Below are positions 1 through 6,932 of a stretch of 10,283 bases of DNA, piece after piece (within the stretch, counting starts at the first letter, position 1; each line of letters starts with the position of its first letter). A program made the position numbers and the translations under genes. The stretch lies in the NCBI GenBank assembly GCA_019348305.1, contig JAHWJQ010000064.1, forward strand, positions 1-10,283, in the 5' to 3' direction. The stretch is from Actinomycetota bacterium (GTDB lineage Bacteria > Actinomycetota > Acidimicrobiia > Acidimicrobiales > CADCTF01). The notes beneath the pieces were generated by a model, which saw only the letters and a list, made by a program, of their open reading frames with translations, searched no databases and was not told the origin of the DNA.

Positions 1-1
1 G

Positions 2-955
2 GCTCGTCCGGCGCTGCCCGGGCTCGACGGCGTCGACTACCTCACCTCCACCACGGCCATGGAGCAAAAGGAGCTCCCGGAGTCGCTGGTGGTCATCGGC
101 GCCGGCTACGTCGGCATGGAGCAGGCCCAGCTGTTCGCTCACCTCGGCGCCAAGGTCACCATCGTGGGCCGGTTGGCTCCACGAGCAGAGCCGGAGCTGG
201 CCGAGGTGCTGCGGCAGGTCTTGGCCGACGACGGCATCACCGTCATCGAAGAGCATGCCGTGACCGTCGAAGGTCACGAGGGTGGCGCCCTGGTGACGAC
301 CACCTCGGGCAAGCAGGCCAGCGGCGAGCGGCTGCTGGTGGCCACCGGGCGGGAGCCGCGGACCGCCTCGCTCGATCTGGCGGTCGCCGGCGTCGAGCGC
401 GACGCCGCCGGCTTCATCACCGTGGACGACACCCAGCGCAGCTCCAACCCCCGCGTCTTCGCCGCCGGCGATGTCTCCGGCGCCCCGCAGTTCGTCTACG
501 TGGCCGCCGCCGCCGGCCGGGTAGCCGCCCTCAACGCCCTGGGCGCCAGCGGGCACCAGCCGGCTCGGGTGGACTACACGGGGTTGCCGGCGGTGATCTT
601 CACCCGTCCCCAGCTCGCCTCTGCCGGCCTCACCGAGACAGAGGCGCTCGAGGCCGGACACCGCTGCGAGTGCCGGGTCCTGTCCCTCGGCGAGGTCCCT
701 CGGGCGCTGGCCAACCACGACACCCGAGGCGCGGTGAAGATGGTGGCCGACGCGGACACCGGCAAGCTCCTCGGTGCCCACGCGGTGGCCGACGGGGCCG
801 GAGAGATGATGCTCGCCGCCACCTACGCCATCCGCGCCGGCATGACCGTCGATGACATCGCCGACACCTGGGCCCCCTACCTCACCATGGCCGAGAGCCT
901 GCGCATCGCCGCCGGTCTGTACCGCAACCAGATGCCCACGTCCTGCTGTGCCTGA
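2..955 (+). CDS. merA: Mercuric reductase MerA, 3' portion (5' end outside window)
   Basis: Flavoprotein disulfide oxidoreductase that uses NADPH to reduce Hg(II) to volatile Hg(0) in the cytoplasm. The reading frame is open from base 2, so the first ATG in frame (59) is internal and the FAD-binding N-terminus lies upstream of the window. Seen in the 317 visible residues: an NAD(P)H-binding glycine motif GAGYVG, the FAD-site motif FAAGDV, a dimerisation domain with TRPQLASAGLTE, the segment YLTMAE, and the C-terminal tail PTSCCA. The tail is decisive: the vicinal Cys pair at the extreme C-terminus delivers Hg(II) to the active site of the partner subunit and distinguishes MerA from dihydrolipoamide dehydrogenase and other family members. 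A DUF1440-like gene follows on the same strand after 96 bases. No merR or merB is seen next to it here. Confidence 0.92.
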   Translation, partial: ARPALPGLDGVDYLTSTTAMEQKELPESLVVIGAGYVGMEQAQLFAHLGAKVTIVGRLAPRAEPELAEVLRQVLADDGITVIEEHAVTVEGHEGGALVTTTSGKQASGERLLVATGREPRTASLDLAVAGVERDAAGFITVDDTQRSSNPRVFAAGDVSGAPQFVYVAAAAGRVAALNALGASGHQPARVDYTGLPAVIFTRPQLASAGLTETEALEAGHRCECRVLSLGEVPRALANHDTRGAVKMVADADTGKLLGAHAVADGAGEMMLAATYAIRAGMTVDDIADTWAPYLTMAESLRIAAGLYRNQMPTSCCA

Positions 956-1051
956 GGGCCACTGGGCGCAAGCGCAACCCGCTCGGCGCCAGGGGCGTTG
1001 GCGCGGCTGTGCCCGCGAAGTTCGCACACGCCACATGGAAGGACAACCGCA

Positions 1052-1573
1052 ATGAGAACCGACCACCTCTTGGCCGACCTGGTGCTGTCGCCCTTGGCCG
1101 GCTATGTCGGCACCAAGGCGATGGAGCCGGTCAGCATGAAGCTCTACGAGCTGGAGTCCGAAGCCGACCGAGGACGCGAAGACGCCGCCCGCCCTGGTCC
1201 CCCCTACCAGCTGGCCGCCCAGAAGATCGCCGGCATCCTCGGTCTCGACCTCGACGACGACCAGATGAGCAAGGCCAGCATGGCGATGCACTATGGCCTG
1301 GCCATCAGCTGGGCGCCGCTGTATCCGCTCCTGCGGCGCCACACCGCCTGGCATCCCGTCCTCGCCGGCCTGGCCACCGGAGCCGCCATGTCGATCGTGG
1401 CCGACGAGCTGATGACCCCCGCCTTCGGCTTCTCTGCACCCAACTTGGAGTACCCGCTGGTCACCCACGCACGGGGCTTCGCCGCCCATCTCGCCTTCGG
1501 CTTGGCGGTCGCAGCCACCGTCGAAGCGGGCTGGATGCTGTTCCGCCGCCGCCCTCAGCGCCGCCGCCGGTGA
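1052..1573 (+). CDS. DUF1440/YagU-like multi-pass membrane protein
   Basis: A 173-residue membrane protein of unknown function. The start at ATG 1052 is preceded by a GGAAGGA ribosome-binding site about 9 bases upstream. An upstream in-frame extension exists but has no such site. Hydrophobic stretches lie near residues 5-20 (LADLVLSPLAGYVGTKAMEP), around 85-100 (HYGLAISWAPLYPLLRR), 108-125 and 145-165, and the tail is arginine-rich (RRRPQRRRR), consistent with a cytoplasmic C-terminus. The small N-terminal helix followed by a charged segment and a GLxxxWAPLYxLLRR-like motif resembles the DUF1440/YagU family; this assignment is from memory of the family and is tentative. It lies 96 bases after merA on the same strand, so co-transcription is plausible. 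A truncated relative of its C-terminal third occurs at 10035-10223. Confidence 0.8.
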   Translation: MRTDHLLADLVLSPLAGYVGTKAMEPVSMKLYELESEADRGREDAARPGPPYQLAAQKIAGILGLDLDDDQMSKASMAMHYGLAISWAPLYPLLRRHTAWHPVLAGLATGAAMSIVADELMTPAFGFSAPNLEYPLVTHARGFAAHLAFGLAVAATVEAGWMLFRRRPQRRRR

Positions 1574-1681
1574 CGGTGCCGACCATGCTCATGCTCCGGG
1601 TCCGACGGCGCTGAGGGTGCCAGCCATGCCGGGTCAACGCTCGCCGTTCGCCGTACAACACATGGAGGCCGACGAAGCAGC

Positions 1682-1903
1682 GTGACCATTGTCCTCGTCA
1701 CGCTCGGCGCCCTGTCGGTCATCGCTGCGCTGGTCGAGGTCGCATGGACGACCGTGAGCGCCAGGAGCGGTGCCGGCCCGCTCAGCGCCCGCCTCGGAAG
1801 CGGGCTATGGGCTCTCGCTCTGGCTCGGCATCGCGCCCGCCGGCGCTCACGCGCCCCACTCTCCGTCGCCGGCGTCGGCGTGGCGTTCGCAGTCCTGCCA
1901 TGA
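1682..1903 (+). pseudogene. N-terminal fragment resembling a two-helix potassium channel
   Basis: A 73-residue frame starting at GTG 1682, with GGAGG at 1664-1668, a rather long 13 bases upstream. It has a hydrophobic N-terminal helix (VLVTLGALSVIAALVEVAWTT), a segment SGAGPLSARLGSGLWALAL, and a second hydrophobic stretch (LSVAGVGVAFAVLP) that stops abruptly. The order, one helix, a GAGPL segment, then the start of a second helix, resembles the N-terminus of actinobacterial two-pore-type potassium channel proteins, whose pore loop (TVGYG-like) and inner helix should follow. No pore signature is present in any frame downstream before the convergent GH15 gene at 1933. I therefore read it as a truncated relic, though it could be a genuine small membrane protein. 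The channel assignment is inference from pattern only. Confidence 0.4.
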
Positions 1904-1909
1904 GGCAGG
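1894..1909. terminator. Short hairpin between convergent genes
   Basis: CCTGCC (1894-1899) and GGCAGG (1904-1909) form a perfect 6-bp stem around an ATGA loop that contains the stop codon of the upstream fragment. It sits between two convergent frames, where a bidirectional terminator is expected. It lacks a T-tract on either side, so intrinsic termination is only a possibility. Confidence 0.25.
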
Positions 1910-1932
1910 CGATGCCCGGCCAGGGATTGCCA

Positions 1933-3774
1933 TCAGCTCGGGAGCTCGGAGCCTTTGACGCTTCGCTTGGCGAGGCGGAGGCCGGCGTTGATCAGGCCGA
2001 TGTGGGCGAAGGCCTGGGGGGTGTTGCCCAGCTGTGCACCGTTGGTCGGGTCCAGCTCCTCTGCGAAGATCCCGAGGTCGCCCCCCAGGTCGCACAGGCC
2101 CGCAAAGACGGCTTCCGCCTCGTGGCGGCGTCCAGCGAGCGCCAGCGCTTCCACCAGCCAGAACCCGCAGATGGCGAAGGTGCCTTCCTCGCCGGACAAC
2201 CCGTCACCGGCCTCGGAGCGGTAGCGGCGTAGCACGCCCCGGGCAACGGCGTCCGTGGGGGTGAGCTCCCGCTCGACGGCGGCGATGGTGGCCGTCATGA
2301 GGGGATCCTCGCCGTCGATGAAGCCCACCAGCGGGAGCATCAACAGGCTGGCGTCGAGGTCGGAATCGCCGTAGGCCCGCCGGAAGCGACCGTCGAGGAC
2401 GCCCTGGGCCAAGACCTGCCGGCGTAGCTGGTCCGCCTCGGCCCGCCAGCGGGCGACGTCGCCGGCAAGCCCGAGTCGCTCGACGAGCCCGCACCCCCGA
2501 TCAAGGGCGGTCCAGGCCATCACCTTGGAGTGCACGAAGTGGCGAGGGCGGTCCCGGACCTCCCAGATGCCGTTGTCGGGATCGCGCCAGTGCTCGGCGC
2601 AGAAGTCCACCAGGGCTCGAAAATGCGGCCATTCGGCGCGCATGACGGCGCTTCCCAGCACCTCGCAGACGGTCAAGCAGTCCAGCAGCTCGCCGTAGCT
2701 GTCCAGCTGGAGCTGGTGCTCGGCGGCATTGCCCACCCGCACCGGGCGCGAGCCCCGGTAGCCGTCGAGGTCGTCGAGCTCGTACTCGGGGAACTCGGTC
2801 TCCCCCCCGATCCCGTACAGCACACGCAAGGGCAGACCGTGGGCGGTGGTCACCTCACACATCCACCGGGCGTAGCGGTCGGCCTCCCTCGTGCACCCGA
2901 GCTGGTACAGGGCGTTGAGGGTGAAGCTGGCGTCTCGCAGCCACGTGTAGCGGTAGTCCCAGTTGCGCACGCCGCCGATGCGCTCAGGCAGCGACGTGGT
3001 GGCGGCAGCCACGACGGCGCCGGAGGGTTCGTAGGTCAACAGCTTCAACGTGATGGCGCTGCGGAGCACAGGATGGCGCTCGGGGCCGTCGTAGGAGATG
3101 GCGCTGGCCCAGTGGCGCCAGGCGTCGACCGTGGCGGCGAGGGTGCCGACGAGCTCCTCCTGGGAGGCCGCTGCCAGATCCGGCGCCGTGCCCACCTCGG
3201 CGTGCAGACAGAAGGCCAGCTGCTCACCCCTCCCCACCCTCAGGGTTTGGCCGCGGGCACCGGGCACCACTTGTTGGAGCTGGGCGGGACCGGTGAAGCT
3301 CAGCCGCAAGCCGTTGCCGGCGGCCAGCTGGGCCCCGGAGGGGAACGGGTGGAGCTCAGCGGGGTGGCGGCCGAACGCCGGGCGAGGGTCGACCACCACC
3401 TCCAGCTCCACCTCGCCGGCCAGCCCGTCGACGACCCACAGCAGGTCCTGGCCGCCCCGGTTGGGAAACGCCATGGCGACGCGCGCCGCCGCCCTTCCGC
3501 CCGGCGTCTGCCACTCGTAGGCAAGGACGGCGGTGCCGTCGAGGTAGGACCACGTGGTGGTGGCGGGCCCGGAGGGTCCGATGCGCACGCTGCCACCGCG
3601 ATGGGCGTCGAGCAGAGGCCAGACCACCGGCTCGGCATCGAAGCGCAAGGGGCAGTACCACTGCAGCGCGGCGTCGTGGTCGAACAGAGCGAGGGAGTGC
3701 CCGTCACCAACGGCGCCGAGCGAGCCGATGGGCGGGTAGGGACCCGGCCCCGACTCCCCGCCGTCGTCGCTCAC
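1933..3774 (-). CDS. Glycoside hydrolase family 15 protein (glucoamylase/trehalase-like)
   Basis: A 613-residue cytoplasmic GH15 enzyme, about the usual length for bacterial trehalase/glucoamylase-like members, with no signal peptide. GH15 enzymes hydrolyse terminal alpha-glucosidic bonds with inversion; actinobacterial members with this N-terminus (PPIGSLGAVGDGHSLALFD) are often trehalases or glucan hydrolases. Domains in order: an N-terminal beta-sandwich (about 1-230), then the (alpha/alpha)6 barrel with NWDYRYTWLRDASF, the general-acid motif DNGIWEVR (Glu near 405), EEGTFAICGFWLVEAL, and the general-base motif FAEELDPTNGAQLGNTPQAF (Glu near 572/573). Both catalytic glutamates are present, so the enzyme should be active. 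The start overlaps the stop of the rhodanese-CBS gene (ATGA, 3771-3774), indicating translational coupling. It is the last gene of the leftward operon. Substrate cannot be decided from sequence. Confidence 0.93.
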   Translation of the reverse strand: MSDDGGESGPGPYPPIGSLGAVGDGHSLALFDHDAALQWYCPLRFDAEPVVWPLLDAHRGGSVRIGPSGPATTTWSYLDGTAVLAYEWQTPGGRAAARVAMAFPNRGGQDLLWVVDGLAGEVELEVVVDPRPAFGRHPAELHPFPSGAQLAAGNGLRLSFTGPAQLQQVVPGARGQTLRVGRGEQLAFCLHAEVGTAPDLAAASQEELVGTLAATVDAWRHWASAISYDGPERHPVLRSAITLKLLTYEPSGAVVAAATTSLPERIGGVRNWDYRYTWLRDASFTLNALYQLGCTREADRYARWMCEVTTAHGLPLRVLYGIGGETEFPEYELDDLDGYRGSRPVRVGNAAEHQLQLDSYGELLDCLTVCEVLGSAVMRAEWPHFRALVDFCAEHWRDPDNGIWEVRDRPRHFVHSKVMAWTALDRGCGLVERLGLAGDVARWRAEADQLRRQVLAQGVLDGRFRRAYGDSDLDASLLMLPLVGFIDGEDPLMTATIAAVERELTPTDAVARGVLRRYRSEAGDGLSGEEGTFAICGFWLVEALALAGRRHEAEAVFAGLCDLGGDLGIFAEELDPTNGAQLGNTPQAFAHIGLINAGLRLAKRSVKGSELPS

Positions 3775-4478
3775 TGCGGGGCGGTCTCACCCGTTCGGCA
3801 CAACAGCGCGTCGGCGTCGTCACGGTGGGCGATGCCGATCAGCCGGCCATCGGGGTCGGTGACCAGGATGGAGGCCACGTCGTGGTCATGGAGGCGCGTC
3901 GCCAACGACAGCAGTTCGGTGTTGGCCCGGGTCGTGGTGGGGCCCTCCTCCATGACGTCTTCCACCACGGCGTCGGACCGCTCGTCCAGAGCGGCCCCTC
4001 GTAGCCGGCCCAGCACGACTCGCTGGTCGTTGACCACGATGCACACGTCGTCGCCGGCCTGGGCGGCCCGTCGGGCAGCGGTCGCCACCCCCTCGTCAGG
4101 GGCACAGGTGACCACCTCTCGGCGGGCGACGGTCCCCGCTCGCAATGAATCCGCGTTGCGCCCCTCGCTGGGGAGGCCGGCGGCCAGCCAGTCAGACTTG
4201 CCCGCCGGGTAGCGGTAGACCTGAGTGAACCCCAGCTGTTCGAGCCGCCACGCGGCTCGGGCGTTCATGTCTCAGAGGTAGTCGTGGCAGTAAGTGACCA
4301 CCGGGCGTTCCCGATCGAGCCGGGTGGCAGTCTGCTTGTTCAGCTGCTTCAGGGGGAGGTTGATGGCGCCCTGGAGGTGCTCGTCCTCGTACTCCCGGTT
4401 GGGCAGCACCTCCACGAGCTGGCCGCCTTCCTCGGCCGCCAAACGGCGGACCTCGTCACGTTCGATGATCGTGGGCAT
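3771..4478 (-). CDS. Rhodanese-CBS domain protein interrupted by one in-frame TGA (candidate selenoprotein)
   Basis: Read through the TGA, this is one 235-residue protein. It starts at ATG 4478 behind a strong GGAAGGAG site, 28 bases after the LLM gene. Residues 1-68 are the front of a rhodanese (sulfurtransferase) domain, with EVLPNREYEDEHLQGAINLPL and then VTYCHDYL. Codon 69 is TGA (4274-4272). The same frame continues at once with DMNARAAWRLEQLGFTQVYRYPAGKSDWLAAGLP, the expected second half of the rhodanese domain, then two CBS repeats (about 110-160 and 170-225), which usually bind adenosyl ligands. From memory, relatives carry Cys where the TGA lies, giving C-x4-C with Cys64. Frame and codon use are intact on both sides, and a SECIS-like hairpin follows. 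Either TGA encodes selenocysteine, or the gene suffered a single Cys-to-stop mutation and is made as two pieces (4478-4272 and 4268-3771). No ribosome-binding site precedes ATG 4268. It overlaps the GH15 start by 4 bases. Confidence 0.8.
4241..4259 (-). promoter_or_regulatory. SECIS-like hairpin just downstream of in-frame TGA
   Basis: On the minus strand, CGAGCCGC (4259-4252), loop GTG (4251-4249) and GCGGCTCG (4248-4241) form a perfect 8-bp stem with a 3-base loop. The stem starts 12 bases, and the loop 20 bases, after the TGA at 4274-4272. Bacterial SECIS elements are known to sit in the coding region directly after the UGA, with an apical loop roughly 16-37 bases away that carries a G in its first two positions. 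This hairpin meets each condition. In GC-rich coding DNA such stems can also arise by chance, so this is suggestive, not proof. Confidence 0.5.
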
Positions 4479-4506
4479 GGTTCTCCTTCCTTTGGATGGA
4501 GCGGGC

Positions 4507-5466
4507 CTACTTGCTGACCCGGGGGATGACCTGGTCCTGGTAGAACTCGAAGAAGCCCTCCTGGTGGGCCCCCACCTGGTGGACAGCGACGTGGTCGAAA
4601 CCGGCCCGCACGAACTCGTCGATGGCGGCGACGTGGGTCTCGGGGTCGGGGCCGATGACCATGCCGTCGACCACCTGTGCCTCATCCAGGACACTGGTGG
4701 CCGCCTCGAAGTCCTTCGGGGTGCGCAACTCGGGCATGAGCCGCCCCGGCAGTCCCGCCACCGGCCACACGTCGCGGGCCATCCGGCGGGCCTGGCGCTC
4801 GTCCGGCGCCCAGCACGCCGTGATCTTGGCGTAGGTCGGCCGCTCCTCCCCTGCCTGGTCGCGGAAACGTCGCACCACCTCGGCGTCGGGGGCCACCGAC
4901 ATCAGACCATCCCCGAGCTCGGCGGCGATCCGGGTGGTCCGCTTGCCCCCCGCCGCCACCACGATCGGCGGCGGCGGATCGGGGAGATCGAAGATCTGAG
5001 CGTCCTCGACGGCGTAGTGGCTCCCCCGGTGATCATGGGCGCCGCCCTGCCACAGAAGGCGGATGACCCGTAGCGCCTCCTCGAGCATGTCCACCCGGGT
5101 GCTCGGTGTCGGCCACGGGTCGCCGAGGACGTGTTCGTTGAGGTGCTCGCCGGCACCCACGCCGAGGAAGAACCGTCCCGGCATGAGCAGCGAGGCGGTG
5201 GCGGCGGCGTGGGCGACGATGGCCGGGTGCATGCGGATGATGGGAGCGGTGACCGCGGTGCCCACCTCCAGCCGCTCGGTGGCCTGGGCGATGGCCCCGA
5301 GGACGCTCCACACGAACGGGCTGTGGCCTTGCCGACGGGTCCAGGGATGGAAGTGGTCGGAGATGAGGGCGAACTCGAACCCCGCACCCTCGGCCCGGGC
5401 GGCGAAGCGCACCAGCTCCTCGGGCCCGTGCTCCTCGCTGGAGAGGTGGTAGCCGAGGGCGACCAT
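4507..5466 (-). CDS. LLM class F420-dependent oxidoreductase (FGD-like)
   Basis: A 319-residue TIM-barrel oxidoreductase of the luciferase-like monooxygenase superfamily, in the branch close to F420-dependent glucose-6-phosphate dehydrogenase. Such enzymes move hydride between an organic substrate and deazaflavin F420. Seen: N-terminal strand MVALGYHLSSEEH, the SDHFHPW motif (residues 36-42, with the histidine equivalent to the FGD active-site His), GRFFLGVGAGEHLNEHVLG with Glu107 at the place of the FGD catalytic acid, and VVAAGGKRTTRIAAELGDG in the phosphate-binding region of F420. Length is normal for the family and no residue is obviously missing. Its ATG overlaps the stop of the upstream Cys-Cys membrane protein gene (TGATG at 5468-5464), so translation is coupled. 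The rhodanese-CBS gene follows after 28 bases. The substrate is unknown and glucose-6-phosphate is not implied. Confidence 0.93.
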   Translation of the reverse strand: MVALGYHLSSEEHGPEELVRFAARAEGAGFEFALISDHFHPWTRRQGHSPFVWSVLGAIAQATERLEVGTAVTAPIIRMHPAIVAHAAATASLLMPGRFFLGVGAGEHLNEHVLGDPWPTPSTRVDMLEEALRVIRLLWQGGAHDHRGSHYAVEDAQIFDLPDPPPPIVVAAGGKRTTRIAAELGDGLMSVAPDAEVVRRFRDQAGEERPTYAKITACWAPDERQARRMARDVWPVAGLPGRLMPELRTPKDFEAATSVLDEAQVVDGMVIGPDPETHVAAIDEFVRAGFDHVAVHQVGAHQEGFFEFYQDQVIPRVSK

Positions 5467-5888
5467 CAGGTCGACGATGTCGAGGTCGGTGGTCGGCTGG
5501 CGTCGTCGTCCGGGTGTGCACCCGGCTGGCCGGCGGCGGGCAGCTCACGGGCATGGGCGCATTGTCGTCGCCGCACTGCGTAGGCGACGAGGGTCACCAG
5601 CACCGCAAGCGCCGCCACGGTGATGGCCACGTTGCGGACGATGACGCCCAGCGAGCCGGCGGAGACGGCGACTGCGGCGAAGACCAGCACCTTCACCCCG
5701 CAGCAGGCGACGATGGCTAGACCGGCGAGGGGCAGCGCTGAGCGCCGCACGTTGCCGACGCCCCCGGGGCCCTTGGCTGGGCGTGCCTCGGGCAAACGCT
5801 CGCCGGTGTCCAGCGCTTGCGTGCCAGGTCGTCGGTCGACGTCCTCGTGTGACGGGGCCTGCGGCGCCATCCCGGGTAGCGGGGTCAA
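5466..5888 (-). CDS. Small two-helix membrane protein with Cys-Cys pair (MerF/MerT-like)
   Basis: A 140-residue protein with a disordered, charged N-terminal half and two hydrophobic helices (about 50-80 and 84-105). Cys62-Cys63 lie in the first helix (AGLAIVACCGVKVLV), and another Cys (100) follows the arginine-rich end of the second helix. A Cys-Cys pair in the first transmembrane helix is the hallmark of the mercury importers MerT, MerF and MerC, so Hg(II) or a similar soft metal is the likely ligand; family membership is inferred. The start is uncertain. TTG 5888 has GGAGG 4 bases upstream (5897-5893), whereas ATG 5870 has no ribosome-binding site; ATG 5870 would give 134 residues. First gene of the leftward operon, coupled to the LLM gene. 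It resembles the product of 8506-8763 in layout. Its 5' end lies 16 bases from a repeated 196-bp segment. Confidence 0.65.
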   Translation of the reverse strand: MTPLPGMAPQAPSHEDVDRRPGTQALDTGERLPEARPAKGPGGVGNVRRSALPLAGLAIVACCGVKVLVFAAVAVSAGSLGVIVRNVAITVAALAVLVTLVAYAVRRRQCAHARELPAAGQPGAHPDDDASRPPTSTSST

Positions 5889-5904
5889 GAAGCCTCCAAG
5901 GGTC

Positions 5905-6100
5905 CTACGGACAACGACATGGTGTTGGGCGCTGATCCATCGGTGGCCGGCGTCTACCCATGAAGAGGCGACGACCAAACAGGTTTCCCGGATGCAATAC
6001 TGAGGAAGCCAGTCGCACACCAAGCAGTAAGGGCGCTGCGGCGCGCGACGACCGCGCAGCGCATCGTTCACACCCATGGCGCTCGCCAGCAGCCGGCAAG
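5905..6100. repeat. Direct repeat, copy 1 (196 bp)
   Basis: Closely matches 9826-10022 in the same orientation, by eye roughly 85% identical with about three single-base indels. It begins at CTACGG and ends at CGGCAAG in both copies. The best-kept blocks are GGGCGCTGATCCATCGGTGG, CCATGAAGAGGCGACGA, TTTCCCGGATGCAATACT, AGTCGCACACCAAGC, GGCGCGCGACGACCG and TTCACACCCATGGCGCTCGC. Indels break reading frames between the copies, so a protein-coding role is doubtful. No terminal inverted repeats or transposase were found. It lies just upstream of the leftward operon that starts at 5888. Confidence 0.85.
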
Positions 6101-6201
6101 CGTTCGGGGAGGCCGGCGGGCATCTGGCCGAGGGCGAGTAGTAGCCCGAGGGCGGGGTTCAACCCCGTTCCCGTACCGATCATCACGCCATCGCTGAACA
6201 A

Positions 6202-6585
6202 GTGCAGCGAGTGGAGGCGACCGGTGAGAGGACCAAGAAGATCCTGCGGTTCTACGACGATGCCGTGGCCTGGCAGCGTGGGCGCGCTCGCCGGCTACCG
6301 GTTGTACTCGCCGGCGCTGATCGACGGGTGACGCCGTTCCGGGCCGATCAGGGGGGGCGTCTCGACGAGATCGCCGCGCTCCTTGACACGTCGCCCGACG
6401 ACAGCACGAGCACGCCGGTCGATGCGATTCGCTCGGTCACCCACCGGTTGCAGACGGCCAGATTCACCTGCATCGGTTCCATCCGTTCCACCACCTCGCC
6501 GGGAGCGGATCAGGGAAGGATCGGCCCGTCAGCGGGCTGCAGATCTGGGCCGGTCACCCAGTCGACGAGCGGCACGATCCCGTAG
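6202..6585 (+). CDS. Orphan hypothetical reading frame, probably truncated
   Basis: A 127-residue frame from GTG 6202, open upstream back to two consecutive TAG codons at 6139-6144. It has no visible ribosome-binding site. The first about 100 residues have coding character: G or C dominates third codon positions, and the sequence has amphipathic helical stretches (HAIAEQVQRVEATGERTKK just across the start, then ILRFYDDAVAWQRGRA) and a mixed segment ending VTHRLQTARFTCIGSIRS. The last about 25 codons overlap the 3' end of the convergent gene at 6510-6932 and look like its antisense shadow. I do not recognise a family. It could be the remnant of a larger gene whose start was removed at the repeat border, or a chance frame. 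Confidence 0.3.
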   Translation: MQRVEATGERTKKILRFYDDAVAWQRGRARRLPVVLAGADRRVTPFRADQGGRLDEIAALLDTSPDDSTSTPVDAIRSVTHRLQTARFTCIGSIRSTTSPGADQGRIGPSAGCRSGPVTQSTSGTIP

Positions 6586-6932
6586 CGGGTCGCGACCCAC
6601 GCCACGACTGCGACGACGATCAGACTCGCCAGCGTCAGACCGGGCCGGGCTGGGCGCTGGCAGCGGCGGGCACGCACGCCTTCGACTGCGGTGACGGCGA
6701 CGCCGGTGCCGGCAAGCCCAGCCAGCCACCACGCCGGCGGCAGCGCACCCGTCGCGCCGAGTCCGGCTGCGGTGCCCAGCCCGATACAGGACAGGCACCC
6801 GGCCACGAGCGCCGGGCCGACGATCGGGACCGCGCCGACGAGCGCAGCGATCGTGCCGGCACTGGCTGCGGTCTCGGCTGCGGTGGCGGAACGGGCCGGA
6901 TCGTCGGTGGCGTGCAGTCGGGATCGGGTCAT
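6510..6932 (-). CDS. Multi-pass membrane protein with CxxC in a helix (putative metal transporter)
   Basis: A 140-residue protein, last gene of the leftward metal operon. Three to four hydrophobic segments are visible: about 24-43 (GTIAALVGAVPIVGPALVAG), 45-62 with Cys46-x-x-Cys49, 64-83 (PPAWWLAGLAGTGVAVTAV) and 98-118 (GLTLASLIVVAVVAWVA), plus Cys91 in the arginine-rich loop between the last two. Cysteines in or near the membrane in this way recall MerC/MerT-type mercury importers, but I cannot place it in a named family. ATG 6932 overlaps the stop of the CcdA gene (ATGA, 6929-6932), so it is translationally coupled and very probably acts with it. Function as a mercury or other soft-metal permease is inferred from context. 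Confidence 0.75.
   Translation of the reverse strand: MTRSRLHATDDPARSATAAETAASAGTIAALVGAVPIVGPALVAGCLSCIGLGTAAGLGATGALPPAWWLAGLAGTGVAVTAVEGVRARRCQRPARPGLTLASLIVVAVVAWVATRYGIVPLVDWVTGPDLQPADGPILP

Noticed and set aside
953..955. merA stop TGA as another possible selenocysteine codon
   Set aside because: MerA normally ends at or just after SCCA, so this stop is the expected terminus, and the open frame after it encodes nothing recognisable.
2530..4212. Long plus-strand open frame of 560 codons
   Set aside because: It is antisense to the GH15 and rhodanese-CBS genes, which have clear catalytic motifs and coupled starts. Its translation is low-complexity, with no recognisable domain, as expected for a GC-rich shadow frame.
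3771..4268. Independent CBS-domain gene starting at ATG 4268
   Set aside because: There is no ribosome-binding site before this ATG, and its first about 35 residues are the second half of a rhodanese domain, so it is better read as the continuation of the frame that starts at 4478.
6110..6185. tRNA-like stretch containing GGGGTTCAACCCCG
   Set aside because: The loop resembles a T-arm, but the stem cannot be paired with a correct 7-base T-loop, and no matching acceptor stem, D-arm or anticodon arm was found.
5905..6201. Minus-strand frame across repeat copy 1, with a similar frame in copy 2
   Set aside because: Some residues are shared (LGVRL, VLHPGN, GRRRPPMDQRP), but indels between the copies, high arginine/proline content and the absence of a ribosome-binding site argue that this follows from DNA similarity, not a conserved protein.
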